A stretch of DNA of 64,000 nt from Cephalotus follicularis (taxonomy: Eukaryota > Streptophyta > Magnoliopsida > Oxalidales > Cephalotaceae): positions 334,439 to 398,438 of the forward strand of contig BDDD01001587.1 in assembly GCA_001972305.1 (NCBI GenBank), read 5' to 3'. A program made the position numbers and the translations under genes. Under the pieces are notes generated by a model, which did no database searches, was not told where the DNA came from, and worked only from the letters and a program-made list of their open reading frames with translations. This document shows positions 46,931 to 57,653 of the stretch, one piece after another. How positions within the stretch are numbered: the stretch's first letter is position 1; each line of letters begins with the position of its first letter.

Positions 46931-47879
46931 AAAATATTCATTTTAATTCATTGCAAACTCATCCTGCATAATCTTAGCAAAATCCTTGCACAAATTTTCA
47001 TTAGTTGAACCAAATATAATATCGTATACGTATATTTGTACAATTAAAATATCTTCTTTGAGAGATTTTGTAAATAGAGTTATATCAATTGAACCTCTTT
47101 TAAAATCATTTTTGAGGAAATATCCACTAAGTTTTTCATACCAAGCTCTAGGAGCTTGTTTTAAACCATATAAAGCTTTTGAAAGTTTAAAAACATGGTT
47201 TGGAAAATGTGGATCTTCAAAACAAGGAGGTTGTTCCACATACACTTCCTCCTTTATCACTCCATTTAAAAATGCACTTTTTACATCCATTTCATAAAGT
47301 GTGAAGTCTTTAAACGATGCATATGCAAGCAAAATTATAATAGACTATAATCGAGCTACGGGTGCATAAGATTCATCGAAATCAATTCCCTCTTCTTAGG
47401 AATACCCTTTATCTACCAACCTAGCTTTGTTTCTAACAACTATTCCTTGATCATTCATTTTATTCCCAAAAACCCATTTAGTTCCAATTATATTATGATC
47501 ACTAGGTCTAGGTACTAGATTCCAAACATTATTTTGTTCAAACTGGTTTAGCTCTTCTTGCATGGAAACTATCCAATTTTCATCTTTCTTAGCCTCTTTT
47601 ATATTTTTAGGCTCTATTTGAGAAAGAAAAGCAATATAATTATGATTAATCGATGACCCAGTAACTATACCTTGTCTACGATCACCTATTATAGCCTCAT
47701 GAGGATGTCCTTTAACAACCTTTCAACTTTTTTCAAAAACAACTTCTTGGTAACTATCTTGAGGTTTTATTTCTTGTTTTGATTCCTGATTTTGACTATC
47801 TTCAAGCCTTAAATCTTTAACCCTTTTTTCAAAAAATTATGTACTATCATTATCAATTACTTCTTTTGGATGCATAGAA
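46931..47879 (-). pseudogene. E7 reverse transcriptase, N-terminal part
   Basis: Copia RT: GTKWVFGNKMND, NKARLV, then the open stretch YEMDVKSAFLNGVIKEEVYVEQP and KALYGLKQAPRAWYEKL (46943-47332). The catalytic YVDD is IYVYDIIFGS, i.e. the first Asp became Tyr, so it is inactive. Homology stops at MQDEFAM where E8 begins; about 20 residues are missing before IFINQSK at 34701. Several stops lie between 47333 and 47850. Confidence 0.92.
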
Positions 47880-49159
47880 TTAGATTCATCAAAAACTACA
47901 TGCATAGATTCTTCTACAAGCAATGTTCTTTTATTGAAACATTTATATGCCCTACTTGTATTAGAATAGCCAAGAAATATACCTCCATCGCCTTTTGAGT
48001 CGAACTTACCGAGATGATCCTTTTCGTTGTTGTGGATGAAGCACTTGCATCCGAAAGCACAAAAGTAACCAATGTTAGGCTTTCTGCCACTCCATAATTC
48101 ATATGGAGTCTTTTTTAGAATAGGCCTTATTGATGTTCAATTTAAAATATACGTTGAAGTATTTATGGCCTCAGCCCAAAAATATTTCGGTAATTGATTT
48201 TCATTCAAAATAGTTATACACATTTCTTGTAGAGTTCTATTTTTCCTTTCAACAACCCCATTTTGTTGATGTGTTCTAGGAGTAGAGAACTCATGAACAA
48301 AACCATTTTCATTACAAAAATTTTTGAGAAGATAATTTTTAAATTCTTTGTCGTGATCACTTCTTATAATTCAAATAGAAGTGTCTTTTTCTTTTTGAAT
48401 TATTTTACAAAAATTTGAAAACTCTTTAAAGGTTTCACTTTTGTGAGCAAGAAAGATTGTCCTCGTATATCGCGAATAATCATCAACTATAACCATAGAA
48501 TACGATTTACCTCATAGACTTCTCACGTCTATAGGTCCAAACAAATCAATATGCAATAGTTGTACTGGCCTTGTTGTAGAGACTATATTTTTACTTTTAA
48601 AAAATTCTCTAGTTTGCTTCCCATGTTGACAAGCATTACAAATTTTATCTTTTTCAAAGCTAATTTTTGGAAGTCTTTTAACTAGATCTTTTAAAATCTT
48701 TGAAATTGTTGTCATACCCACATGACAAAGTCTCCTATGCCATAACCAACTATCATTATTTATGGATACTAAACATTTGATATTTCTTAAATCATTCATG
48801 TCTACAATATAAACATTGCCATGTCTATATCCTATAAATTTAATTTGGTTATTTTTTATATTTATTACTTTACATAAATCAATTTAAAAAATGACTCTAT
48901 AATCCTTATCACATAATTGATTTATGCTCAACATATTGTTTTTGAGTCCATCTACATATAATACATTAGAAATAGAAGTATGTTCATTACCTATGGATCC
49001 AATTCCCATGATTTTTCCTTTTGCGTTATCTCCAAAAGTGACATCACCTCATTGCTTTAGAGTTAAGGATATAAATAGACTCTTGTCATCCGTCGTATGC
49101 TTTGAACACCCACTGTGTCTTCTTGGACAATGTCTTCAAACACATCTACAAAAACAATG
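47880..49159 (-). pseudogene. E7 protease and integrase (broken)
   Basis: The protease motif reads HSGCSKHTT where relatives have DSGCS, so the catalytic Asp is lost. Next come VTFGDNAKGKI and the GAG pre-integrase module WLWHRRLCHVGM ... CNACQHGKQ (HHCC zinc module). The integrase core has HIDLFGP, RSDHDKEF and VERKNRTLQEM, so the D-D-E residues remain. A FLGYS motif and the linker toward RT follow. One TGA lies after DVRSL (48512) and further stops downstream. Confidence 0.9.
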
Positions 49160-50775
49160 TCAAGGTTTTGTTTGAGGTACCCAACAAGTTTTGGGTACTT
49201 TTGGGTTAGTTATAATAGTTCCTTTTGAAACCCAAACTTCTGTAAATCTTATTATTGATCTAGATAATAAATGAGTTTTATAAAAAAAACATGATGATAA
49301 AATGTGACAATGTTTACCACGATAATTACATGACACATTTGAATTTTTCTTTTTAACGAAATCATTTTCAATTTTCTCTTTTTCAATCTTATTCTTCCTA
49401 TCATAGAAGTTTTGGTAATTTTTTATGTTATTCATCTCGTCATATCCTAGTCTAGCTTTATCGAACACACATCTTTGCATACCTAACAATTTTTCTAACT
49501 TTTCACTACTATTTGAAAAGTTTGAAAAAGTTTTCTTCAAGGTATCTATCTTGACTTTAAGACTTTCGTTTTCCTTCACTAATATTTCAATTTTATTTCT
49601 ATCTTGTTTATCTAACAAGGATGTACTGGGCGTTTTCAGTTCTTTACTCTCAATATTTAAGCATTTTATCTTTTTCTTTAATTCAGAAATGATGCAAGTA
49701 TACTTTTCTACTGATAAAACAAGTTCATCGTAAGTTACCTCATCACTATCTTATTCCTCTTCGGTAGACATTAATGCAATTTGTGTGACTTCCTCATTTG
49801 TTTCTTCATCGGAACTAGAGTCGTCACCATCATCCCAAGTGGCAATCATTGCTTTCTTTTTCCTCATTTGCTCCTTCTTTTTGAGTCTCGGGCAATCACC
49901 TTTGTAATGCCCCGGTTTGTTACATTCGTAGCAAATAATTTCTTCAATTTTACTCGGCTCACCTTTTTGAACGTTGCCTTTCTTAAAAGTTTTTCCTCCA
50001 AATTTTTTCTTTCTTGCTAGGAATTTTTTGAATCTTCTCGTGATTAAAGCCATCTCTTGATCACTATCCTCCTCAATTTCCTCATTTCCAGATGATTTTA
50101 AGGCTACAACTTTTTTCTTTCTCCTTTCCGTTTCTTCTTCATCAACTCTTTTCAGGATTGAAAACTTGTGAGTGATTAAGGATCCGAGAAGGTCCTCTAG
50201 AGGCAAAGTATTAAGGTTTTTTGCTTCCTCGATAGCCGTCACCTTAGGTATCCATGCTTTTGGTAGACACCTGAAAATTTTTCTTACCATCTCACTATTA
50301 GTATAAACTTTATCCAATGCTTGTAAAGCATTTGTAATATTTGTAAATCGAGTGAACATGGTTTTTATATCTTCATTATCATGCATAGTGAACATTTCAT
50401 ATTCATGGACGAGTATGCTTATTTTGGCCTCTTTTACTTGATTGGTACCTTCATAGGTTACCTCAAGTCTATCCCACATTTCTTTGGCCAAAACGCAGGA
50501 GGATAGTCTATTAAACTCATTTGAGTTAATAGCACATATAATTATATGTTTTGCCTTAGAATTCAATTGTACTGTTTTCTTATCTTCATCATTATATTTA
50601 TTCTAAGGTTTCGAAATAAACTCACCACGTTCATTTGTGGTGGTAGGCAAATTTGGACCATATACTCTAGTGATTGAATAAAAATAGTCATTTTGGCTTT
50701 CCAATGACTATAATTATTTCCGTAAAAAAATGGGGGTTTTGAAATATTTTGGCTTTCGCTAGAATTCAAGTTCAT
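49160..50775 (-). pseudogene. E7 gag (SIRE-type)
   Basis: Start MNLNSSESQNISKPPFFYG at 50775 with NNYSHWKAKM. A frame change occurs near 50565, then a long open stretch (49751-50566) with the UBN2-type gag domain (RLEVTYEGTNQVKEAKI), a K/E-rich segment and a CCHC knuckle CYECNKPGHYKGDC. After a stop at 49751 the frame continues into a coiled-coil-like region (LVKENESLKVKIDTLKKT) and ends at 49160. Gag packages RNA and builds particles; this extended gag with coiled coil is usual for SIRE-like elements. Confidence 0.92.
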
Positions 50776-50825
50776 GGCTATTTTGATCTTTAAACCTCTA
50801 ACACTTAAGAATTATGAAATTACCT

Positions 50826-50837
50826 GCTCTGATACCA
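50826..50837 (-). other. E7 primer-binding site (tRNA-iMet)
   Basis: Plus strand GCTCTGATACCA, two bases before the LTR (TGAAAAACTAC at 50840). Confidence 0.94.
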
Positions 50838-51343
50838 ATTGAAAAACTACAATAGGGGGGTGAATTATAGTATTTAAATAATATGAACTTTTTCGAGATT
50901 AAGCCAACAAGCAATTCAATATATCAATATCACAATTATAATTAACAAAGTAAATAAAGAGATAAGGATAGTGCAAACACAGTTTTATAGTGATTCGGCT
51001 AAACTCTTGCCTACGTCCACTTTTCCCAATGATTTCCTCGAGTTTCCACTACTAACTGAATATCTTTCCATGAACTATTCGATGCACCTTTATAATACTT
51101 GTGATTGACCTCAATCACACAGACAAAGGGTTCACTCCCCTCGAATAATAATACAAATATAAAGATGTTTTGTGATTTTGTGTGACCTATCAAAGGTCAG
51201 ATATAGACTAATGTTGCACACAATAACAGCTCAAAATAATTCAAGAACAGCTCAAAATAATTCTAACAACAGTAAAGACTCTTGAATTTGAGATACGAGA
51301 GATTATAGTATTCGTTGATACTTTGTTGGTTGTTCTTGAGCCT

Positions 51344-51353
51344 CTATTTATAG
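51344..51353 (-). promoter_or_regulatory. TATA box in E7 LTR
   Basis: CTATAAATAG on the minus strand, a near-perfect plant TATA consensus, about 620 bp into the LTR and some 120 bp downstream of the palindrome array. Confidence 0.7.
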
Positions 51354-51469
51354 TGTTCACATTGAAAGAGCCATTGGAATTTGTCATCTATCTATTATAA
51401 CCAATTCAGAAATGTTGTCATTGAATTAAGCGTTGATAAGGCATGATCAGATTGTACTCACCGACCAAA

Positions 51470-51865
51470 GCGTCGACGGTTTTGATTTAAGCATCGACAC
51501 TTAAATTTTACCGTTACGCTTTGTTTTCCTTCACCCCGTGTAAAGCTTCATCGCTTTAAGAAAAACGCTACCGCTTTCAGTATTAAGTGCTAACGGTCAA
51601 AAGTAAAGCATTTCCGCTTTAAGTATGAAGCGTTGTCAGTCAAAAGTAAAGAGTTGCCTCTTTGTTCTTAAACATCTGGCGCTTTGTTCTTAAACCGATG
51701 GTACTTTCTTTTAATTGTTGCTACTTTTGTGCTCGACTGCTGACGCTTAGAATTACGCCCTTTGACGCTTAATGCCATAAGCGCTGATGCTTTAATTCCC
51801 TTTAGAATGATACCTTTGACGCTTAATGCCATAAACGCTGACACTTTAACAATAACTGTCGACCC
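51470..51865. repeat. AAGCGTCGACGCTT-like palindrome array (E7 LTR)
   Basis: Around 14 degenerate units: AAAGCGTCGACGGTTTT, TAAGCATCGACACTTAA, AAAGCTTCATCGCTTTAA, AAACGCTACCGCTTT, AAAGCATTTCCGCTTTAA, AAGCGTTGTCAGT, TTGACGCTTAA, AAGCGCTGATGCTTTAA and so on. Located in U3, upstream of the TATA box. Confidence 0.82.
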
Positions 51866-52337
51866 TTTAGCCCAATTCTCTTCTACATCATCTGTCTTAT
51901 CTTGTACATAAACTGAAATCAATAGTTGCAAATATGTTATCATCCAAATTAGGATTGAGACAAAAATGTCAATAGAATACAACACTGTTATATGGCAAGA
52001 TTTATATTTTCTTAAGTTACAAAATCCACATTTTATTGAATGGTTGAGCATTTTGTGCATGGTACTCACGAGCATGAGAATTTCTCATGTTATGACCGAG
52101 ATACCCCCCACATTAGGGATCATTGTATCTAACCATCGCAAGGCCATGGTGGCTAAGTAATGGGAAGACAATCATAGAGCCCGACACATGGCGATTGTTG
52201 GCATGAGGCCAAACTGGCAATCACTATGCATGTCTTCACAGACCTCACGTGCCATGTTAATACAGATCGAGGAGTTGTTTGGCACACAGTAGGGGACTGA
52301 TAAGGTAGTTTTAGACCAAGCTGGGTCAAAACAGTCT

Positions 52338-52560
52338 GTGAGACCTATTCCTTCTTCTGGAACAACCTCTGATAGAGATGGATCGAGAGGATCCAGTTCC
52401 AAGGGCAAGGCGCCCATTAGGAAGAAAGAAAAGGAACCAATACACGTTGTTGGGGATGCCATTCATAAGAGGATTAAACAGCTTACAAAGGAGAAAGCCT
52501 GCTTCTTTTGTGGGAAGCCAGGACACCGGAAAAGAAATTGCAAGCAATTCCTTACTTTCA
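52338..52560 (+). pseudogene. E12 copia gag fragment with zinc knuckle
   Basis: Basic linker KGKAPIRKKEKEP, then the knuckle CFFCGKPGHRKRNCKQF, typical of copia gag C-termini. Upstream sequence (51966-52330) is gag-like at best and full of stops. The continuation toward a protease is not recognised. Confidence 0.8.
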
Positions 52561-53039
52561 TTGCAGATGGTGCCTCAGTGTCACGTACCTTCATATTTTC
52601 ATATTCCATCTAGCTTACAATGTAAGTTCAACTTGGGTATAGGACTCAGGTTGTGAGACTAGCACTTGTAACTCTTTGCAAATGCTAATAGGAGCTAGAC
52701 AGCTGGGAGCTGTGGATGCAATGGACCTATAACATAAAGATCGGGGATCTACACTAGTGTTGTAGGAATATTTTGATTTATACATATAAATAGCCATATG
52801 GCTTTTGTACATAGACTTAACCCTTGTAAACATTGTAAAGAACTTTTTTTCTAAACTATGATTAGCATATCCAATGTACATTTTGTAAAGTTCAGAGCTT
52901 TTTATTTATTACATGTGGATATTCGCTATTATTTTCTGTTAATATATAAGTTGTAACTGATTAACTAGATAATGGGCTTAATCTCTTAAAAGCTAATCAA
53001 ACAATAGCATCAGCTATTGAATAAGGAATTACTAATAAA

Positions 53040-53181
53040 AGTCAACGAGAGACATTTCATATAAACCCTTCACATATTTTATGCATTATAGATTAGGTCA
53101 TACTAGCAAGGCTAGATAAACATGATTGGTTAAGGATGGACTTTTGGACATCCAGGACATGAAGTCCCTTCCAAAATGTAC
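53040..53181 (+). pseudogene. E12 GAG pre-integrase remnant
   Basis: Across frame changes and stops I read YRLGHTSKARIN, then RLVKDGLLDIQDMKSLPKC, matching the H-x-x-LGH ... LVKDGLL ... C pattern of copia integrase N-termini. Cut by the E11 LTR at 53182. Confidence 0.65.
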
Positions 53182-54409
53182 TGTCACACCCTGATTTTTA
53201 TTAACACATGGTTAATCCAATGAATCCAGTATTTACCAATTAATTAAAACTCTTAATTTTGTGGAAACACTGAATTGTACAAAATAGTATACACATGTAG
53301 CCCATACTACATGCTTAAACTTATTACAATTCAAAGTTATATATTACATATCGATAATGTAATTATAACAAGGGTATGACTTATTTACAATTTGTAACCT
53401 TAAATAAGATTCTTCAATAAAGGCTTCAGTGGCACATGTCCGAATCTCCTCGGCAATTTGAATTTTGTAGGTATTAGCCTTTTGTCTACTCGGCTAAGTA
53501 GGAAATACGCATGAAGATGAATATACAGATGTAATCATGTATGACAGTTTATATTTCAAATAAGGTATATATATATATATAAATCAATATATATATAAGA
53601 AACCATGTCAAGTGGCTACAAACAATCAAATATCATAAATACCACAAAGGGTACACTCAGTCAAGTTGTCCGAAGACCAGTGGGTGTCACACGTCGCTAC
53701 CTCCTAACCCCAATGATGCACCACGTAACTATCACCATACACTTCGATGATGATAGAAAAGGTAAACAGTATCACCAACATTTAGAGGACAATTAACACT
53801 CACGATCTGCAAGGCAGATAAGTTTGGTGTATAAGCTCTAGCCAACTCCTGGCGCCTAGGCCCACCTCTGTAGTCAGTGATACACTCCGATCACTAGACT
53901 AATAGACACTCAATTAGAATCAATTCACTTTATTACATATATAATGTAATATAAACAATAGTTCTCATTGGTAGAGAAAACAGTATAATAGTAACAATAG
54001 GTTCTCATTAGAGAAAACAGTTACGTTTAAACATTCAGTTGTGCATATAGCACTCAGTTCTTCAAATATTTGAAACAATAGTATAATTTACTTTAGTAGA
54101 TAAAACATAACTACAACAGTTATCACGTTCAAGCAATATGCACCTGTCTGGCTTAAGGCGTCAACGTCTAACCTTTGACGTCGACGTTTATGCGCTAGAA
54201 TTTAGCTTCCTCGAGCTTGTTTCAAATACTTCCAATTTAATTCAATTTAGTCCTCCATTCATCTTAATTACATTCAATTAAGCCCTCAACTTAACCCAAT
54301 AACAAGTATTAGCTTAATCAATGAAAAATTAAGTATTAATTTCAATTTAATGTATAATTTATTCATCATTTATATAATATAGATTAAATTTGAAATTACA
54401 GTTATTACA
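53182..54409 (-). repeat. E11 3' LTR
   Basis: 1,228 bp, TGTCACACCCTG ... CAGTTATTACA. Contains TA runs near 53562-53598, a segment like E9/E14 (GATCTGCAAGGCAGATAAG and CCAACTCCTGGC near 53800-53860) and a small palindrome pair at 54154-54191 (AGGCGTCAACGTC, TTGACGTCGACGTTT). Half the length of the E9 LTR, so perhaps internally deleted. Confidence 0.85.
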
Positions 54410-54425
54410 TTCCCCCCTCCTTATA
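54410..54425 (-). other. E11 polypurine tract
   Basis: Minus strand TATAAGGAGGGGGGAA, adjacent to the LTR. Confidence 0.85.
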
Positions 54426-54984
54426 GAAAAATTGGTCCTCGAATTTAAATCTTTACATATCAAAAAATGAGGAAATGTTTCTATCATTTCAGCTTAACGT
54501 TCCCATGTAGCTCCTTCAGCTCCGTGAAACTGCCATAGAACTTTCACCATCAGAATGGTCTTTTTTCTTAAAACTTTCTCCTTTCTGTCCAGAATTCTCA
54601 TTGGCCTTTCTTAGTATGATAGATTGTCGCTGATAAAACTTGGGTCATAGCTAAAAAAATGAGAAGGATGGGCTACGTATTTTAGTAGCATGGAAACATG
54701 GAATACGTTGTGTACATTGGATAGGTTGGGTGGTAATGCTATTTGATACGCTACTTCCCCAACTCTCTCTAATATCTCGTAGGGTCCGATCTACAGTGGA
54801 GCTAATTTTCCCTTTTGGACAAATCTAGATATTCCTTTCGAAGGCGAGATTCATAGAAAAACATGATCTCCCTTCTCAAACTCCAACTTCCGTCTTCTTC
54901 TATCGGCATAACTATTTTGCCGACTCTGAGCAGTGAGTAACCTTTTCTTGACTATCATTACCATATCGATAGTTTCTTGGACAA
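54426..54984 (-). pseudogene. E11 integrase C-terminus and chromodomain
   Basis: Read through stops on the minus strand: VQETIDMV, LLTAQSRQNSYADRRRRKLEFE, GDHVF-like segment, NVHNVFHVSML and a chromodomain (RILDRKEKVLRKKTILMVK ... WQFHGAEGATWERE). It is cut at VQET by E10 and resumes at 62465. Chromovirus, third family in the window by sequence. Confidence 0.8.
54980..54984. other. E10 target site duplication, left
   Basis: GACAA, repeated at 62465-62469 if the LTR is taken to start TTGTTTAGC at 54985. Confidence 0.72.
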
Positions 54985-55189
54985 TTGTTTAGCATAAAAA
55001 TGTGTTGTTTTTAATGAGTTATTTGTTATATTTTTATGCTTGGAATAGACTACTTTGGTTGTGTTATATTGATTTTCAGGTACAAGTGCAAAATGACCAA
55101 AGTGCAAGAATACTACCCAAAAGTGTGCAAATTGGAGTTTAAAAGAGTAAACATTGAAGAATGGACAAAATCAGCAGAAAACAGAGTAA

Positions 55190-55492
55190 ACGCGTCGATG
55201 TCTATCATACACCTCGATGTCTTTTCTGGGTTTACAACAAAAGCGTCGACGTCTTTCGATAAGGATCGATGTCTTTTCTGGAAAATGCAACTTACCTTCA
55301 AGAGCTATGAGAAAGACATCGACGTCTTTCATCAAAGGGATCGACGTCTTTGTGCAAATTCAACCTGTAACTTTTAGACCAAATGGGATCGACGCCTTTC
55401 ATCATGGGAGTCGACGTCTTTCATGCGCATCTTAGCAAAACGCGACCTTTACAAGAAGGCATCGACGTCTTTCAAAAGAAGTCGACGCCATC
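55190..55492. repeat. AAAGACGTCGACGTCTTT-like palindrome array (E10 5' LTR)
   Basis: Ten units in 300 bp, for example AAAGCGTCGACGTCTTT, GAAAGACATCGACGTCTTT, GGGATCGACGTCTTT, GGGATCGACGCCTTT, GGAGTCGACGTCTTT and AGGCATCGACGTCTTT. It ends about 85 bp upstream of the TATA box. Confidence 0.88.
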
Positions 55493-55577
55493 CTCTGCAG
55501 GAGAAATAGAAAGATTAGATTTTTTCCAGATTTTGTAACTAGGATTGCTTTATTTCCGTTTTTGATCAGTTTTGTTG

Positions 55578-55585
55578 TATATAAA
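55578..55585 (+). promoter_or_regulatory. TATA box in E10 5' LTR
   Basis: TATATAAA, conserved at 61565-61572 in the 3' LTR. Confidence 0.6.
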
Positions 55586-55791
55586 CAACATATGGCCGGC
55601 CAAATTGGTGTGAAGAGGCTGTAGAACCCTAATTTTTCTTTATCAATTTAGTCTTGTTTCACAATGTTTAGTAGCTAAACTTTTTAAGGTTTTGGGGAAG
55701 AACAAAGCCTAGATTGTTATTGTTTCAATTCCATCAATAAAAATCCTTGAATATTTGATTTGTTCTTCAATATTTCTGCCTTCGCACACAC

Positions 55792-56560
55792 CTAAAGAGG
55801 CACAGCTAGACAGTCTCGTGACTAGACTAGAATCACTTATTAGGGGTTCCACACAAGTAAATCAAATCGATCAAAGCACCCCTATGTGTTCTTGGTGCCA
55901 GTCCCCAAACCATGTTTTTGAAGAATGCCAAATCTATATTGATAGCCAATATACTCCTGGGAATGTATCTGCTATGAACCAATACAACCCGTATAGTAAA
56001 ACCTGCAATCCGGGTTGGCGAAATCATCCAAACTTCTCATGGAGTCAAGGGCAAAACATGCGAGGACAATCAAATTTTTCGGGGTAGCCTTCTAGCATTG
56101 GTGCCCCATCTCCACACTTTTTGGGACAACCTTCGAGCTTCCCTAGCCAATCTGTACCACAGCAGACATTTCCAAGGATCTCACAAAATTCAAACACTGT
56201 TTGACCATCCTTCCCACCACAAAACCAATTCTCAAATCAACAAACATCTGGATTGCCAAACCAAAGGGATGATACATCTAGGATTTCGTCATTAGAAAAG
56301 AGCGTAGAACTTCTTATGAGCACCATGATGACTAGTCAGCATAACATCGAAAAACAAATTTCACAACTAGCATCCGCTCTGCACGAAAGGGAAAAAGGAA
56401 AAATGCCTTCACAACCTGACCCGAATCCTAGGACTACCTTAAACCATTCCGCTCCAACCCAAAACCTGTAAATCCGCATCATTCAGCTTCCTCCTCGGGT
56501 CCATCAAAACAAGTTTTTGCCCTAAGGAGTGGAAATGAATACCATCCAGCGGATCATACA
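55792..56560 (+). pseudogene. E10 gag, C-terminal remainder
   Basis: Starts inside gag after the deletion: LDSLVTRLESLIRG, a zinc-knuckle-like CSWCQSPNHVFEEC, then YNPYSKTCNPGWRNHPNFSW. A stop at 56087 and frame changes follow. Another open piece (56253-56471) has KSVELLMSTMMTSQHNIEKQISQLASAL, a coiled-coil-like stretch usual before the protease in this branch. Confidence 0.88.
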
Positions 56561-56566
56561 GAAAAT

Positions 56567-57541
56567 GTGAACGAGCAAATGGAGGAATCATTGACGCAAG
56601 AAAATTTTCAAGAACCATTGGCTGACCCATCCGTGCAACCAATACAATTAAATGCGCACGATGAATTGAGGAAGGAGAAAGAGGATGAGAAGAACAAAGA
56701 ACCAGTTGAGGCGCCAAAGCGTTCATTTGACCCACCAGCTCCCTTTCCAAAAAGATTGCAAAGCAAGAAAGCCCCAGCAATGGAGAAGATCATTGAAACA
56801 TTTAAGCAAGTCCACATTAATATTCCATTGCTTGAAGCCATTGAACAGGTGCCCTCTTACGCAAAAGTCCTTAAAGGCTTATGCACAAAAAAGAGGATCC
56901 TTCAGACTCCAAAAAAGGCTTTCTTGGCAACCAACATTAGTGCACTATTTTTGCAACCCACAAGGCGAAAGTATAAAGATCCTGGCTGCCCGACAATCTC
57001 GTGTGTTATTGGCAACACGAAAATTGAGCATGCCTTGCTTGATTTAGGAGCAAGTGTGAACTTGTTGCCATCATCGATTTATGAGAAGCTTGGATTAGGA
57101 GAGTTAGGACCAACCACGATGACATTGCAATTAGCGGATAGGTCTGTGAAGGTGCCGCGAGGGAAAATTGAGGATGTGTTGATAGAGGTTGGAGAGTTTT
57201 TCTTTCCTTTCGACTTCGTCGTCTTAGACACCCAGCCTGTTGTAAACTTAAATGATCAAATTCTGGTTATCCTTGGTAGACCTTTCCTCGCTACAAGCAA
57301 TGCGTTAATCAATTACCGAAATGGTCTGATGAGATTATGCTTCGGAAATACATCCGTGGATTTTAATGTTTTCCGATTGGGTAAGCATTCCGCTGATTTT
57401 GATGAATTGAATGCAATCCATGCATTTCTTGATTATATTGAGACACACTTCGACATTGATTTTGATGGAAATTTTAATGACTGCATGCAGGATTTAGAGG
57501 ATGTCGATGGAGGTGATTTCGTTGATGTGTTTAGTATGTAG
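56567..57541 (+). pseudogene. E10 aspartic protease region
   Basis: Open 324 codons. An acidic/lysine linker, then FPKRLQSKKA, IPLLEAIEQVPSYAKVLKGL and KKRILQTPKKAF, then the retropepsin domain LLDLGASVNLLPSS, where DLGAS stands for the usual D-S/T-G. After it LGELGPTTMTLQLADRSVKVPRG and ILGRPFLATSNALI. The D-L-G form occurs widely in this branch, so it is not by itself decay. The start is simply the first ATG after a stop; the original was part of gag-pol. Confidence 0.92.
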
Positions 57542-57653
57542 CCATTAGAGCCAGTGGGCCCCTTGTTCACATCCTTGCCTAAACCATCAATTGAGGAGCC
57601 TCCGAAACTTGAGCTCAAATAATTGCCCTCTACATTGAAATACTCATTTCTAG

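Larger units (their letters stand above)
28175..51974 (-). mobile_element. E7: SIRE-like Ty1/copia with env-like ORF, interrupted by E6 and E8
   Basis: Minus-strand order: LTR (50840-51974), tRNA-iMet primer site, gag with UBN2-type domain and CCHC knuckle, protease, integrase, RT, RNase H, spacer with promoter-like signals, env-like ORF, purine tract. This order and the gag sequence fit the SIRE/Maximus lineage. The 3' LTR is not found; the element ends at E5. Insertions E6 (3.9 kb) and E8 (12.2 kb, including E9) inflate it to 24 kb; without them it is about 7.6 kb. PR and RT catalytic residues are mutated. Confidence 0.9.
50840..51974 (-). repeat. E7 5' LTR
   Basis: 1,135 bp. On the minus strand TATTGACATTTTTGTCTC ... 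AGTTTTTCA; the terminal TG has become TA. It carries a TATA box and a palindrome array upstream of it. The 275-bp E13 shares its ends. There is no second copy in the window. Confidence 0.87.
51975..53181 (+). mobile_element. E12: degraded Ty1/copia fragment
   Basis: Contains a gag zinc-knuckle region and a GAG pre-integrase remnant on the plus strand, between the E7 LTR and the E11 LTR. No LTR of its own is seen. Probably the older DNA into which both E7 and E11 inserted. The stretch 52620-52980 holds no recognisable motif. Confidence 0.75.
54985..55791 (+). repeat. E10 5' LTR, truncated
   Basis: Matches the 3' LTR up to TTCGCACACAC, then jumps into gag. About 680 bp of LTR, the primer site and the gag N-terminus are missing. 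Confidence 0.92.
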
